Assembly: GCA_021777225.1 (NCBI GenBank)
Contig: JAJYDQ010000003.1
Coordinates: 26,927 to 90,926 of the forward strand
Length of the DNA: 64,000 bases
Direction of reading: 5' to 3'
Source: Deltaproteobacteria bacterium
GTDB lineage: Bacteria > Desulfobacterota > Desulfomonilia > Desulfomonilales > Desulfomonilaceae
This document shows, piece by piece, positions 18,872-27,146 of the stretch. A model generated the notes under the pieces. That model saw nothing but the letters and a program-made list of their open reading frames with translations. It was not told the DNA's origin and did not search any database. Numbering within the stretch: position 1 is the stretch's first letter; the number at the start of each line of letters is the position of its first letter. Made by a program: the position numbers and the translations under genes.

Positions 18872-19684
18872 ATGGAAATTGGTTATATAGATTATTTAAA
18901 CTGCTATCCTTTTTACTACAAAATGTTTGAAAAGGAACCTTTAGAACACGTAAAGGTCGTACCTGGGCTCCCCACACAATTAAACAGGATGATGACGGAA
19001 GAGGCTCTCGATTTGAGCCCGATATCGGCGGCCACTTACGCTGGCATCCAGGACGATGTTTTTCTTTTGCCACAATTCTGTTTGAGTTCGGTTGGTTACG
19101 TAGGGTCTGTACTTCTTTGTAGCAGATTTCCAATTAATGAGTTGCACACCAAGAAAGTGGGGATGTCAAGCGCTTCGCATACATCCCAAGTACTTCTTAA
19201 AATTCTCATGAAGAAATTTTTCCAGATTGAACCATCTTATTTGATATCAAGGCCTTATGAGGATTTGAGTAAATATGACGCAGCGCTAATAATTGGAAAT
19301 GACGCTATGACAGAGGCCGTTGACGCAGCGCCTTATAAATATGACCTAGGTGAACTCTGGCTCCAGAAGACCGGGTTTCCGATTGTTTTTGCAGTATTTG
19401 CGGTCAGAAAAAATGCTGTCAAGAACAACCTCCCAGGGGTAAAAGCTGTAATCAATTCCTACGCTTCTTCCATAGAGCTTCTTGAGAAGGATAAAGAAAC
19501 GGTAATTATCAAGGCCAAGCAGAAATATCCAAATATTTTATACGATGTGGATAGTTACTATCACACACTGCAATTTGAGTTTACCGACAACCTGAAGAAC
19601 GCATTCAGGTACTATCTGTCAACAGCGGAAGACCTCGAGCTGCTGGAAGGTGTTAAGTCTCTAAATTTTATGCATGAATTCTAG
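18872..19684 (+). CDS. mqnA: Chorismate dehydratase (MqnA)
   Basis: First step of the futalosine pathway, dehydrating chorismate to 3-[(1-carboxyvinyl)oxy]benzoate. The fold is that of a periplasmic-binding-like protein. Diagnostic stretches are IGYIDYLNCYPFYY at the very start, DLSPISAATYA near residue 50, VGMSSASHTSQVLLKIL and the AALIIGNDAM box near residue 145. I prefer ATG 18872 because GGAG lies nine bases upstream and the conserved part begins at once. An ATG at 18851 that overlaps the mqnE stop as ATGA is an alternative. It is cytosolic and part of the mqn operon. Confidence 0.94.
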   Translation: MEIGYIDYLNCYPFYYKMFEKEPLEHVKVVPGLPTQLNRMMTEEALDLSPISAATYAGIQDDVFLLPQFCLSSVGYVGSVLLCSRFPINELHTKKVGMSSASHTSQVLLKILMKKFFQIEPSYLISRPYEDLSKYDAALIIGNDAMTEAVDAAPYKYDLGELWLQKTGFPIVFAVFAVRKNAVKNNLPGVKAVINSYASSIELLEKDKETVIIKAKQKYPNILYDVDSYYHTLQFEFTDNLKNAFRYYLSTAEDLELLEGVKSLNFMHEF

Positions 19685-19718
19685 GTCAATTTCATGATAC
19701 GAGTACAAATGTGAGAAA

Positions 19719-20795
19719 ATGGACCAACCATTGAGCAAAAAGGATCTCAAACGCAAGATTCATTCTGGAAGCAGAGTTTCCCCTGAAGAAGCCGTTAGCC
19801 TTTTTTCATGGGACTTGATAGAACTCGCTGAAGCGGGCGACTCCAGAAGACTGATTGCTTCACCCGTCAATGAAGTCGGGTTTATAATAGACCGTATAAT
19901 AAATTACACCAACATCTGCGAAGCAGCATGCGATTTTTGCGCATATCACGCCAGGGCAAACCTTATAGATCCCTACGAACTTTCCAACAGTGAAATCCTG
20001 GAGAAAGTCGAAGAGCTTGTATCTATCGGGGGAACACAGGTCATGCTTCAGGGAGGGCTCCATCCGGATTACACTCTCAACAAATATGTTGACATGGTGA
20101 CAAACATAAAAAGGCATTTCCCCCAAATATATCTTCACTCGTTTTCGCCTTCGGAAATCGTCCACATATCCAGAAAGAGTTCTATACCTCTAGGCAAAGT
20201 CGTATCAGCGCTAAAAGACTCCGGCCTCGATTCCGTGCCCGGCGCATCCGATTTGCTAGTAGACGGTATACGTTCAAAAGTGAGTCCGAGGAAAATCAAC
20301 AGAGACACTTGGGCGGATGCTATATTTGCGTTGCATCAGCATGGAATGAAGTCCTCGGCGACCATGACCTATGGAATGGGAGAAACCAATGAGGATAGAA
20401 TCGAGCATTTGAATTTCGTGCGTGGAATCCAGGACAAAACCGAAATTTTCAGGGCCTTCATACCATGGTCTTTTTCTCCCACCAATACTGGCCTCAAAGA
20501 CATAGAACCCGCCACGGGGCTTGATTATCTGAAGATAGTAGCAATCTCACGCATCTTCCTTGACAACATCACTTTTATTCAGGCTGGATGGCTCACAGAG
20601 GGACTTAAACTGGCGCAAATCGCCCTTACCATGGGAGCGAATGATATGGGCGGAGTCTTGATGGAGGAGAAAGTTGTGAAAGCTACGGGCATTGAGACCA
20701 GGTCGGGTGTAGACGAATTTATTGATATCATCAAGAACGCCGGCAAGACCCCTTACCTTAGAAACTCTGAGTATAAAAAAATAGCAACATATTAA
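19719..20795 (+). CDS. mqnC: Cyclic dehypoxanthinyl futalosine synthase (radical SAM, MqnC)
   Basis: Radical SAM cyclase converting dehypoxanthine futalosine to its cyclic form. The cluster cysteines are C67, C71 and C74 (NICEAACDFCAYH). VMLQGGLHPDYTLNKYVDM, HSFSPSEIVHIS and the SVPGASDLLVDGIR region fit MqnC. The 358-residue length is normal. It ends one base before mqnD begins. The Glu/Asp placement in the barrel was not checked in detail, but the family call is firm from motif and context. Confidence 0.95.
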   Translation: MDQPLSKKDLKRKIHSGSRVSPEEAVSLFSWDLIELAEAGDSRRLIASPVNEVGFIIDRIINYTNICEAACDFCAYHARANLIDPYELSNSEILEKVEELVSIGGTQVMLQGGLHPDYTLNKYVDMVTNIKRHFPQIYLHSFSPSEIVHISRKSSIPLGKVVSALKDSGLDSVPGASDLLVDGIRSKVSPRKINRDTWADAIFALHQHGMKSSATMTYGMGETNEDRIEHLNFVRGIQDKTEIFRAFIPWSFSPTNTGLKDIEPATGLDYLKIVAISRIFLDNITFIQAGWLTEGLKLAQIALTMGANDMGGVLMEEKVVKATGIETRSGVDEFIDIIKNAGKTPYLRNSEYKKIATY

Positions 20796-20796
20796 G

Positions 20797-21597
20797 ATGA
20801 CTGAACTATCATTAGCCTTTTCACCATGTCCCAACGACACTTTTATATTTGACGCTTTGCTTCACCGTCGTATAGACACGTGTGATTACAGTTTCACCTC
20901 GCATATTGATGATGTAGAAAATCTCAATCGAAAGGCCTTCAAACAAATATTTCAGATCACGAAACTTTCTTATTACGCATACCTGCTCTTGAAAGAACGA
21001 TACGAACTGTTAGATTCCGGTTCGGCTCTAGGTTTTGGATGCGGACCTCTACTGGTATCGCGAGAGGGAAGTTCCTTTTCTCCAAGCGCCAGAATTGCTA
21101 TTCCTGGGACATACACCACCGCTTTTCTTCTTCTGCGTCTTTGGAACCCAGAAATCACGAATGTAGAGGTAACCAGATTTGATAGAATCCTCCCTGGAGT
21201 GTGTTCCGGCGAGTATGACGCAGGCCTTATTATTCATGAAGGAAGATTTGTTTATCAGGATCATGATTGCCAGAAGATTATAGATCTTGGCGAATGGTGG
21301 GAAAAGGAAACAAACTCTCCTATCCCACTTGGTTGCATAGCAATCAGGAAAGACGCGAATACAATCATCCACAAAAAAAAGGTGGAACAGATTATCCGGA
21401 ATTCCATACACTTCGCAACTGAGAACAGGGGTGTTTCCCGTGATTTTATTTTGGAACATGCTCAGGAATTGGACAAAAAGGTCATAGACGGACATATCAA
21501 CTTGTATGTCAATAATTTCACATTATCGTTGGGTGAAACAGGTGAAAAGGCGATCCAAACCCTAGACGAAATGGCCAGATGGAAAAAAATCCTTTAA
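20797..21597 (+). CDS. mqnD: 1,4-dihydroxy-6-naphthoate synthase (MqnD)
   Basis: Cleaves cyclic dehypoxanthinyl futalosine to 1,4-dihydroxy-6-naphthoate. The N-terminus LSLAFSPCPNDTFIFDALLH is diagnostic of MqnD, as are LGFGCGPLLVSRE and the late PLGCIAIRKD. The catalytic histidine region is around IIHEGRFVYQDH. At 266 residues the length fits. It starts right after the mqnC stop and overlaps mqnB by 19 bases, so it is translated as part of the same operon. Confidence 0.95.
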   Translation: MTELSLAFSPCPNDTFIFDALLHRRIDTCDYSFTSHIDDVENLNRKAFKQIFQITKLSYYAYLLLKERYELLDSGSALGFGCGPLLVSREGSSFSPSARIAIPGTYTTAFLLLRLWNPEITNVEVTRFDRILPGVCSGEYDAGLIIHEGRFVYQDHDCQKIIDLGEWWEKETNSPIPLGCIAIRKDANTIIHKKKVEQIIRNSIHFATENRGVSRDFILEHAQELDKKVIDGHINLYVNNFTLSLGETGEKAIQTLDEMARWKKIL

Positions 21598-22196
21598 AAT
21601 GTCTGATCATGGCTACCCTGCTTGAGGCGCAGCCATTCATTGAGGGCCTTTCATTAATAAGGAAGACCAAAGAACATGTACCTATTTACGGAAATGATAA
21701 CTATATCCTGGCCATTTCTGGAATCGGTAAAACAAACTCAGCTATAGCCTGCGCTTATTCCTGCCTTCAATTCAGCCCTTCCTGCATTTTAAATTTGGGG
21801 GCGGCGGGCGCTACGGACACTACTCTTGCACTTGGCATGAATCTTCATATCGTAAGAGCGATCGAATATGACAGGCCTCGATTTAAATCAAAGAGTCCCC
21901 ATGTTCACACTCCGAATTTCTTTGAAGGATTTCTCTCTGCCAGAGTTGCGACATTAGATAGGCCCGTGCTTGATCCCTCCGAAAGACAGAGACTTTCGTT
22001 AATAGCGGACCTAGTTGATATGGAAAGCGCTTCTGTGATTCAAACATGTAAGAAATTCAAAACAAAGTGCTTTCTTTTTAAGTATGTCAGTGATACCGCA
22101 AACCATACCAAAGATAGTGATATAGTAGAAAACATAAAGATTTATAGAGATTCTTTTTTTAGATTCTTCCTTGAATCCGTGGCGCCTCTGCTCTAA
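21579..22196 (+). CDS. mqnB: Futalosine hydrolase/nucleosidase (MqnB)
   Basis: Nucleoside phosphorylase-fold hydrolase removing the purine base from futalosine or aminodeoxyfutalosine. It has ISGIGKTNSAIACAYS and LNLGAAGATD near residues 48-75. The VDMESASV segment near residue 148 carries the catalytic Glu typical of this fold. A late VSDTANHT takes the place of the usual S/V-D catalytic Asp region. Length is 205 residues. It is the last gene of the mqn cluster, followed by a strong bidirectional terminator. Which of the two purine substrates is used cannot be told. Confidence 0.9.
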   Translation: MEKNPLKCLIMATLLEAQPFIEGLSLIRKTKEHVPIYGNDNYILAISGIGKTNSAIACAYSCLQFSPSCILNLGAAGATDTTLALGMNLHIVRAIEYDRPRFKSKSPHVHTPNFFEGFLSARVATLDRPVLDPSERQRLSLIADLVDMESASVIQTCKKFKTKCFLFKYVSDTANHTKDSDIVENIKIYRDSFFRFFLESVAPLL

Positions 22197-22239
22197 AAAC
22201 TTCGCGTACATTGTTGTACTTATTGATTCACTCTGTTAG

Positions 22240-22274
22240 AACCAAAAAGCGGCCATTAAGACCGCTTTTTGGTT
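22240..22274. terminator. Bidirectional terminator between mqnB and the hydrogenase operon
   Basis: A 13-base perfect inverted repeat, AACCAAAAAGCGG with CCGCTTTTTGGTT, surrounds a nine-base loop. A-runs and T-runs in the arms serve both strands. It sits between the convergent ends of mqnB (22196) and the hydrogenase large subunit (22290). Confidence 0.85.
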
Positions 22275-22289
22275 TCAAAAGTGTCTAGA

Positions 22290-23954
22290 CTACGACACTT
22301 TAAACTCGTAAACTTCATTTGTCTTCGGATCAATAACGTGAACAGCGCAAGCGATACAGGGATCGAAAGAATGCACTGTTCGAAGTACTTCAAGAGGCTT
22401 TTTTGGATCAGCGACAGGTGTGCCGATCAAAGCGTTCTCAACCGCGCTCTTTTGACCCTGCGCATCCCTGGGGCCGAGATTCCAGGTAGAAGGAACAACT
22501 TGCTGATAATTTTTGATCTTGCCTTTTTCAATGTTGACCCAATGTCCTAGAGAGCCTCTAGCGACATCGTTAAGCCCCATGCCTTGACCGTTAACCGTTT
22601 CATCAAGTTTGTATTCGGTGAACGTGCGTGTATCACCCTTCTTAATGTTTTCCACAAGCTCCATGGTCCACTTCTCTGCCGCCTTTGCGTTTACGAGACA
22701 CTTTATGGCTCTTGCTCCGATTCGGCCAAGCGTTGACATCAAAGCTTCGGGACCTATTCCGAGTTTCTTCATGACCATGTCGGTAGTTTCCTTAATCTCT
22801 TTGTTGCCACCGACATAGGACACAAGACACTGAGCCAACGGGCCAACTTCCATAACTTTGCCCTCGTATCTGGGGGCTTTCATCCAGGAATATTTCCCAT
22901 CTTTGGAGCTGGTATCCGGGACGGCGCCTTTGAGCGCGTCTCCAGAAAGAGGTTTGGTGACTCCAACCGCAGGATAAAGTGGCGCGCCGTTTTCATACCA
23001 CGCCCTAGTCACGTCTTCAGTGATCTTTGTGGGGTCAACCGGAAGGGCCTTGAGCTTGCCATCAATTATCATGCCTCTTGGGAAGTAGAAGCTCTCAGGT
23101 TCTTTATCACTCTGCGGGAAATCACCATAGGCCAGGAAGTTCTTGTTTCCGCCGATTTTTGTCCAATCCTTATAGAAGGACGCTACCGCAAGCACATCAG
23201 GAATGTAGACGTCCTGTATGAATGCTATCTGTTCCTTCAACATATATAGATATTTGGCTAAACGATCGGCATCTAGCTGACCAACAACTGTGACACCACC
23301 CGGAAGATGGCCTTGAAGATGAGGGTTCTTGGCGCCCCAGATGGCGGTCATCTGAGCCGCGTGGACCTGCTGTCTGAGGTTGTCAAGATAGTGACCAACC
23401 GCCATCAGGTTCGCCTCAGCGGGGAGTTTGTATGCGGGATGACCCCAATATGCGTTCGCGAAAGGTCCCAACTGACCGGAATCGACAAACGCTTTAAGTT
23501 TGGCTTTAAGGCCTTCATAATACTTCTTCGACTGCGGCCTCCCACTCACAGCGTTTGATAGATCGGCGGTCTTGCCTGCATCCGCGGATAAGGCTGAAAC
23601 AACATCAACCCAGTCCAGTGCACATAGTTGATAGAAATGAACCGGGTGATCGTGCATGTTTTGCGCCGCGTGCGTTAGATTACGAACTATTCTGGCGTTA
23701 GGTGGAATCTTGATTTTTAGAGCGTCTTCGACCGCTCTGACTGAGGCAAGGGAATGTACTAAAGTACAGACACCGCAGGACCTCTGGGTGAGCAAGTGGG
23801 CGTCACGCGGGTCGCGTCCCTGAAGAATGATTTCAAGTCCCCGGAAAAGCGTACCGCTGCTCCAGGCGTCCTTGACCTTGCCATTCTCTACTTCAACTTC
23901 TATGCGTAGGTGACCCTCAATTCGGGGAATTGGGTCAACGACGACTCGTGCCAT
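22290..23954 (-). CDS. hynA: Periplasmic [NiFe] hydrogenase, large (catalytic) subunit
   Basis: Carries the NiFe(CN)2CO active site for H2 oxidation or formation. The N-terminal L1 motif RSCGVCTLVH gives ligands C60 and C63; the C-terminal L2 motif DPCIACAVH gives C533 and C536. Fifteen residues follow H539 (VIDPKTNEVYEFKVS) and should be removed by a maturation endopeptidase once nickel is in place. At 554 residues it fits group 1 uptake hydrogenases of the soluble Desulfovibrio type. It lies 62 bases behind the small subunit with AAGGAG before its ATG. The maturation protease and hyp genes are not in the window. Confidence 0.96.
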   Translation of the reverse strand: MARVVVDPIPRIEGHLRIEVEVENGKVKDAWSSGTLFRGLEIILQGRDPRDAHLLTQRSCGVCTLVHSLASVRAVEDALKIKIPPNARIVRNLTHAAQNMHDHPVHFYQLCALDWVDVVSALSADAGKTADLSNAVSGRPQSKKYYEGLKAKLKAFVDSGQLGPFANAYWGHPAYKLPAEANLMAVGHYLDNLRQQVHAAQMTAIWGAKNPHLQGHLPGGVTVVGQLDADRLAKYLYMLKEQIAFIQDVYIPDVLAVASFYKDWTKIGGNKNFLAYGDFPQSDKEPESFYFPRGMIIDGKLKALPVDPTKITEDVTRAWYENGAPLYPAVGVTKPLSGDALKGAVPDTSSKDGKYSWMKAPRYEGKVMEVGPLAQCLVSYVGGNKEIKETTDMVMKKLGIGPEALMSTLGRIGARAIKCLVNAKAAEKWTMELVENIKKGDTRTFTEYKLDETVNGQGMGLNDVARGSLGHWVNIEKGKIKNYQQVVPSTWNLGPRDAQGQKSAVENALIGTPVADPKKPLEVLRTVHSFDPCIACAVHVIDPKTNEVYEFKVS

Positions 23955-24016
23955 TTTTCGCTCCTTCTTTTTGGGTTATCTAATTGATTTGTAACAGCTT
24001 GGATATTTTCTCTAAA

Positions 24017-24952
24017 CTATTTCTGAACATAGAATGGGCTCATATCGTCCCAGAACTTGGGCTCACTGCAACCAATGCAAGGATGGCCAGCCCTGATCGG
24101 CCAATTGGTGCCTTGATTCCATTGTATTATTGGACAGTTGTTGTAGGTTTCAGGCCCAGCGCAACCGACTTGATACAGGCACCACCCTTTGGCTGCGCCT
24201 TCATCTCCAAACTGTTTTACGAATTCCTGGTTCTCAAAGTGGCCCCTTCTCGGGCAGTTGTCGTGGATTAGATAACCATAAGCGAACAGAGGGCGCCCCT
24301 TATCATCCAACGCTGGAAGTTTGCCGAGCAGTAAATAATGGACAATCGTAGCGACCATGTTGTTAGCGTTGGGAGGACAACCTGCGATATTTACAGTTTT
24401 CAGCCCTGTAGCAGCCGCGACGCTTTTTGCTTCTGTGGGATTAGGTTTGGCGGCCTGCACACCACCATCGCACGCACAAGCTCCCACGCAAATTGTAGCC
24501 GCAGCGTTCTTGCATACGTGATTCGCCAGTTCCAGGAAGGTTTTCCCGTGAACCTTTCCATAAACACCATTATCTTTAGTAGGAATCGCCCCTTCAGCGA
24601 TACAGATGTATTTCCCCTTATGGTCCTTAACTGTTTTCTCAAGAATTTCCTCGGCCTGATCACCCGCAGCGGCCATAATGGTTTCATGATAGGCTAGGTC
24701 AATGACATCGAGGATGATGTCGGCGGCCCAAGGATAGGTTGTCCTAATAAAAGATTCCGTGCAGCCAGTGCATTCAGCAAAATGCATCCATACAACTGTG
24801 GGTCTCTTTTTCTCCATGGCCTCGGCGATTCGCGGAGCGAAGGACATGGGTAGACCCAGGACCGTCGCCATCAGACCGCAAAACTTCATGAAGTCGCGGC
24901 GCGAAACCCCCTTAAGGGCCAACCTTTCGTTCAAATCGACGTGATTGTCCAT
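24017..24952 (-). CDS. hynB: Periplasmic [NiFe] hydrogenase, small (FeS) subunit with Tat signal
   Basis: Electron-transfer subunit with three FeS clusters. From ATG 24952 the protein begins MDNHVDLNERL and carries a twin-arginine signal, SRRDFMKFCGLMATVLG, so the folded dimer is exported by Tat. The proximal-cluster motif AECTGCTESF follows, then IAEGAIP, CVGACACDGG, GCPPN and the late cysteine/histidine set for the medial and distal clusters. The C-terminus (MSPFYVQK) has no membrane helix, so the enzyme should be soluble in the periplasm and pass electrons to a c-type cytochrome. AAGGAGG at ideal spacing fixes this start over the longer frame from 25036. Confidence 0.95.
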   Translation of the reverse strand: MDNHVDLNERLALKGVSRRDFMKFCGLMATVLGLPMSFAPRIAEAMEKKRPTVVWMHFAECTGCTESFIRTTYPWAADIILDVIDLAYHETIMAAAGDQAEEILEKTVKDHKGKYICIAEGAIPTKDNGVYGKVHGKTFLELANHVCKNAAATICVGACACDGGVQAAKPNPTEAKSVAAATGLKTVNIAGCPPNANNMVATIVHYLLLGKLPALDDKGRPLFAYGYLIHDNCPRRGHFENQEFVKQFGDEGAAKGWCLYQVGCAGPETYNNCPIIQWNQGTNWPIRAGHPCIGCSEPKFWDDMSPFYVQK

Positions 24953-25086
24953 TATTATCCTCCTTGCATGGACTCTTTGATCTGACTCGATATGTCGTTC
25001 TCTCAAGAGTTTCTCGGTCTCCGTTAACGTCACCATTAACCTTGACTGAGATTTGGCAACTCCGAAGAGTTATAAAATAAACATCA

Positions 25087-25107
25087 TTCCCAATGGGATT
25101 ATCCCAA
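25087..25107. promoter_or_regulatory. Overlapping palindromes, candidate operator of the hydrogenase operon
   Basis: The 21-base segment contains CCCAATGGG and GGGATTATCCC, each a perfect odd-centred palindrome, sharing the central GGG. It lies just downstream of the predicted transcription start. The regulator is unknown; FNR and Fur sites look different. Confidence 0.4.
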
Positions 25108-25120
25108 GGCAATAACCCTC

Positions 25121-25149
25121 AGAATACTATGAAGAAAAATCAAAATCAA
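25121..25149 (-). promoter_or_regulatory. Predicted promoter of the hydrogenase operon
   Basis: On the minus strand TTGATT (25149-25144), a 17-base spacer and TATTCT (25126-25121) each match the sigma-70 consensus at four of six positions. The expected start near 25114 leaves a leader of about 160 bases before the ATG at 24952. Confidence 0.4.
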
Positions 25150-25280
25150 GGCAGTAAAGTTAACAAAATTAGAGTGTTACCTAATTAAACTTTGTGCCAC
25201 CAGCGCAGCCTCTTCTGGCTCACAAAACCACCAAAATGGCAATTAATTCTTAGTTAACTATCTTACAAACACTGGTCGAC

Positions 25281-26558
25281 TCAAATACTTCTTTCCGCAC
25301 ACTCCAGTGTATAATCAATGTCCTCAACGGTATGCGCAATGCTTACAAACCACGATTCAAATGCTGATGGGGCCAAATAAACCCCCCGATCCAACATTTC
25401 ACCGAAAAAGGAGTTGAAAATTGACCTATTAGCAGCCATGGCCTCCTCATAATTACGCACAGATTGCGAGTCAAAGAAAACTGATAACAACGAACCAACA
25501 CGGTTAATGACAAAATTCAGGCCTTTTCTGGAAAATGTTTTCTCAAGGCCATCTGCTAATCGCTTTGATTTCTCTTCCAGCAGTGGATATGGGTTATCTC
25601 TCTTTAGGATTTTTAAAGTAGTCAGTCCGGCGGCCACTGCCAAAGGATTTCCTGAAAGCGTGCCGGCTTGGTACACGCCACCTACCGGGGCAAGGAATTC
25701 CATGATCCGACGTGGGCCCCCAAAAGCCCCCACAGGGAGGCCTCCTCCAATTATTTTCCCTAAACACGTTAAATCCGGCGTTACTTTATAAAGCTCTTGG
25801 GCTCCGCCAATAGAGACTCGAAAACCACTGATTACCTCATCAAAAATAAGAAGTGCTCCATATTTGGAACAGACGTCTCTCAGTCCTTCCAAAAAACCTG
25901 GAACAGGAGGAGCGACCCCCATGTTTCCTGCGATCGGTTCTACAATTATCGCCGCGATGTCATTTGGCAACGCGTCGAAACATTTTTTAACGGGTTCCAG
26001 ATCATTATAGGGAACCACAATTGTCTCTTCCACCAAAGCTTTCGGAGCGCCCAGAGAATCAGGAATAGAGAATGTAGCGGCTCCAGATCCGGCCTTCGCA
26101 AGCAGGCCATCGCTATGCCCGTGATAGCACCCGGAAAACTTGACTATTTTATCCCGCCCCGTGTAGCCGCGGGCTAAACGGATCGCGCTCATAGTGGCTT
26201 CCGTCCCTGAACTTACCAATCTGACCATTTCAATGGAAGGCACTAGTTCGGCTATCAGTTCCGCCATCTCGATTTCACGCCTGGTCGGTGCGCCAAATGA
26301 TGTTCCATTCTTCATGGTCGTGGCAAGCGCCTCCAGGACTTCCTGATGAGCATGGCCGAGGATCAATGGCCCCCACGAACACACGTAGTCAATAAATGAA
26401 TTCCCATCCTCATCTACAACACGGCAACCATTTCCGGACTTTATAAAACGCGGATGAAGCCCTACAGAGCGAAAGGCTCTCACAGGTGAATTGACTCCAC
26501 CCGGAATCAACTCCACGGCCCTAGCATAAAGTTCTTCTGAAACAACATTACTTCCCAT
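25281..26558 (-). CDS. hemL: Glutamate-1-semialdehyde 2,1-aminomutase
   Basis: PLP enzyme that makes 5-aminolevulinate from glutamate-1-semialdehyde in the C5 tetrapyrrole pathway. It shows IPGGVNSPVRAF at the N-terminus, LVSSGTEATMSAIRLARG, CYHGHSDGLL, LIFDEVISGFR and the PLP lysine in CLGKIIGGGLPVGAFGG. The start is ATG 26558 (MGSNVVSEEL), with AAGGAG eleven bases upstream. A GTG at 26570 would overlap the ribosome site. It follows ahbB on the same strand, linking early and late heme synthesis. Length 425 residues is normal. Confidence 0.97.
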   Translation of the reverse strand: MGSNVVSEELYARAVELIPGGVNSPVRAFRSVGLHPRFIKSGNGCRVVDEDGNSFIDYVCSWGPLILGHAHQEVLEALATTMKNGTSFGAPTRREIEMAELIAELVPSIEMVRLVSSGTEATMSAIRLARGYTGRDKIVKFSGCYHGHSDGLLAKAGSGAATFSIPDSLGAPKALVEETIVVPYNDLEPVKKCFDALPNDIAAIIVEPIAGNMGVAPPVPGFLEGLRDVCSKYGALLIFDEVISGFRVSIGGAQELYKVTPDLTCLGKIIGGGLPVGAFGGPRRIMEFLAPVGGVYQAGTLSGNPLAVAAGLTTLKILKRDNPYPLLEEKSKRLADGLEKTFSRKGLNFVINRVGSLLSVFFDSQSVRNYEEAMAANRSIFNSFFGEMLDRGVYLAPSAFESWFVSIAHTVEDIDYTLECAERSI

Positions 26559-26609
26559 TAAAAGAATCACTCCTTGACATCAGAAATCAGTCGACGCCCC
26601 AAACGGCAA

Positions 26610-27095
26610 TCAATCGTCAAAATAGGTCATGCTAACCTTCTTGAGTTCGCGTTCGCTGAACAGGATTTCGTATTCGTGCACACCCACTAATTCGGCCATT
26701 TGGGTGATCGTTTTCATGCATTCTTCTTCCGAAGACGAATGTATCATCGTGAAAAGGGTCCCCCCCATTGCATCAAAGGGAGGTCGTTCATAGCAATGAG
26801 ACACTTCGGGAAGATTGGCGAACAGAGTCCCCACTTCGTCCATCCGTTCAGGTTCGACCTTCCATACCACCATGCCGTTGAAATGAATTCCCGCCTCGAT
26901 ATGTCGAATCATCGCACCGATCCTGCGAATTACTCCTGCGTCAACTAAACGGCGGATCCGCTCTAAAACCCGTTGTTCTGAAACGCCAATGCGGCCGGCG
27001 ATGGCGGCGTAAGGCTCTGGAGTTCCATCAAGATCACCCTGCAAGGCGGCCAAAATTGATTTATCAATCTGGTCAAGATTATTACAACTAGACAT
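26610..27095 (-). CDS. ahbB: Siroheme decarboxylase subunit, AhbB-like
   Basis: Lrp/AsnC-type protein of the NirDLGH/Ahb family, which decarboxylates siroheme to 12,18-didecarboxysiroheme as an AhbA-AhbB pair. Two winged-helix-like and RAM-like parts are seen: DKSILAALQGDL, IAGRIGVSEQRVLERIRRL and GVIRRIGAMIRHIEAGI, then MVVWKVEPERMDE, EVSHCYERPP and a terminal FSERELKKVSM. Histidines in IRHIEAG and SHCYERPP are candidates for catalysis. MVVW and the IRH segment favour AhbB over AhbA. AhbA is not in the window. It is cotranscribed with hemL and divergent from a nucleosidase gene. Confidence 0.85.
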   Translation of the reverse strand: MSSCNNLDQIDKSILAALQGDLDGTPEPYAAIAGRIGVSEQRVLERIRRLVDAGVIRRIGAMIRHIEAGIHFNGMVVWKVEPERMDEVGTLFANLPEVSHCYERPPFDAMGGTLFTMIHSSSEEECMKTITQMAELVGVHEYEILFSERELKKVSMTYFDD

Positions 27096-27146
27096 ACAAA
27101 CCTTTTACCTTTTATGATTTGATTGAATTATACTTTTACAAATCAA

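Larger units (their letters stand above)
24953..25280 (-). other. Intergenic control region of the hydrogenase operon
   Basis: This 328-base stretch between hemL and the hydrogenase small subunit holds a predicted promoter (25149-25121), a pair of overlapping palindromes (25087-25107) and the strong ribosome site. The rest is AT-rich near 25110-25190 and carries no gene I can support. The 28 extra in-frame codons upstream of 24952 are judged non-coding. Confidence 0.5.

Noticed and set aside
25036..25112. Longer reading of the hydrogenase small subunit from 25036 and a frame at 24912-25112
   Set aside because: The strong AAGGAGG at ATG 24952 and the normal distance to the Tat motif favour the shorter start.
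25184..25199. Sigma-54-like TGGCAC on the minus strand upstream of the hydrogenase genes
   Set aside because: The -12 element lacks the essential GC, so a sigma-54 promoter is not supported.
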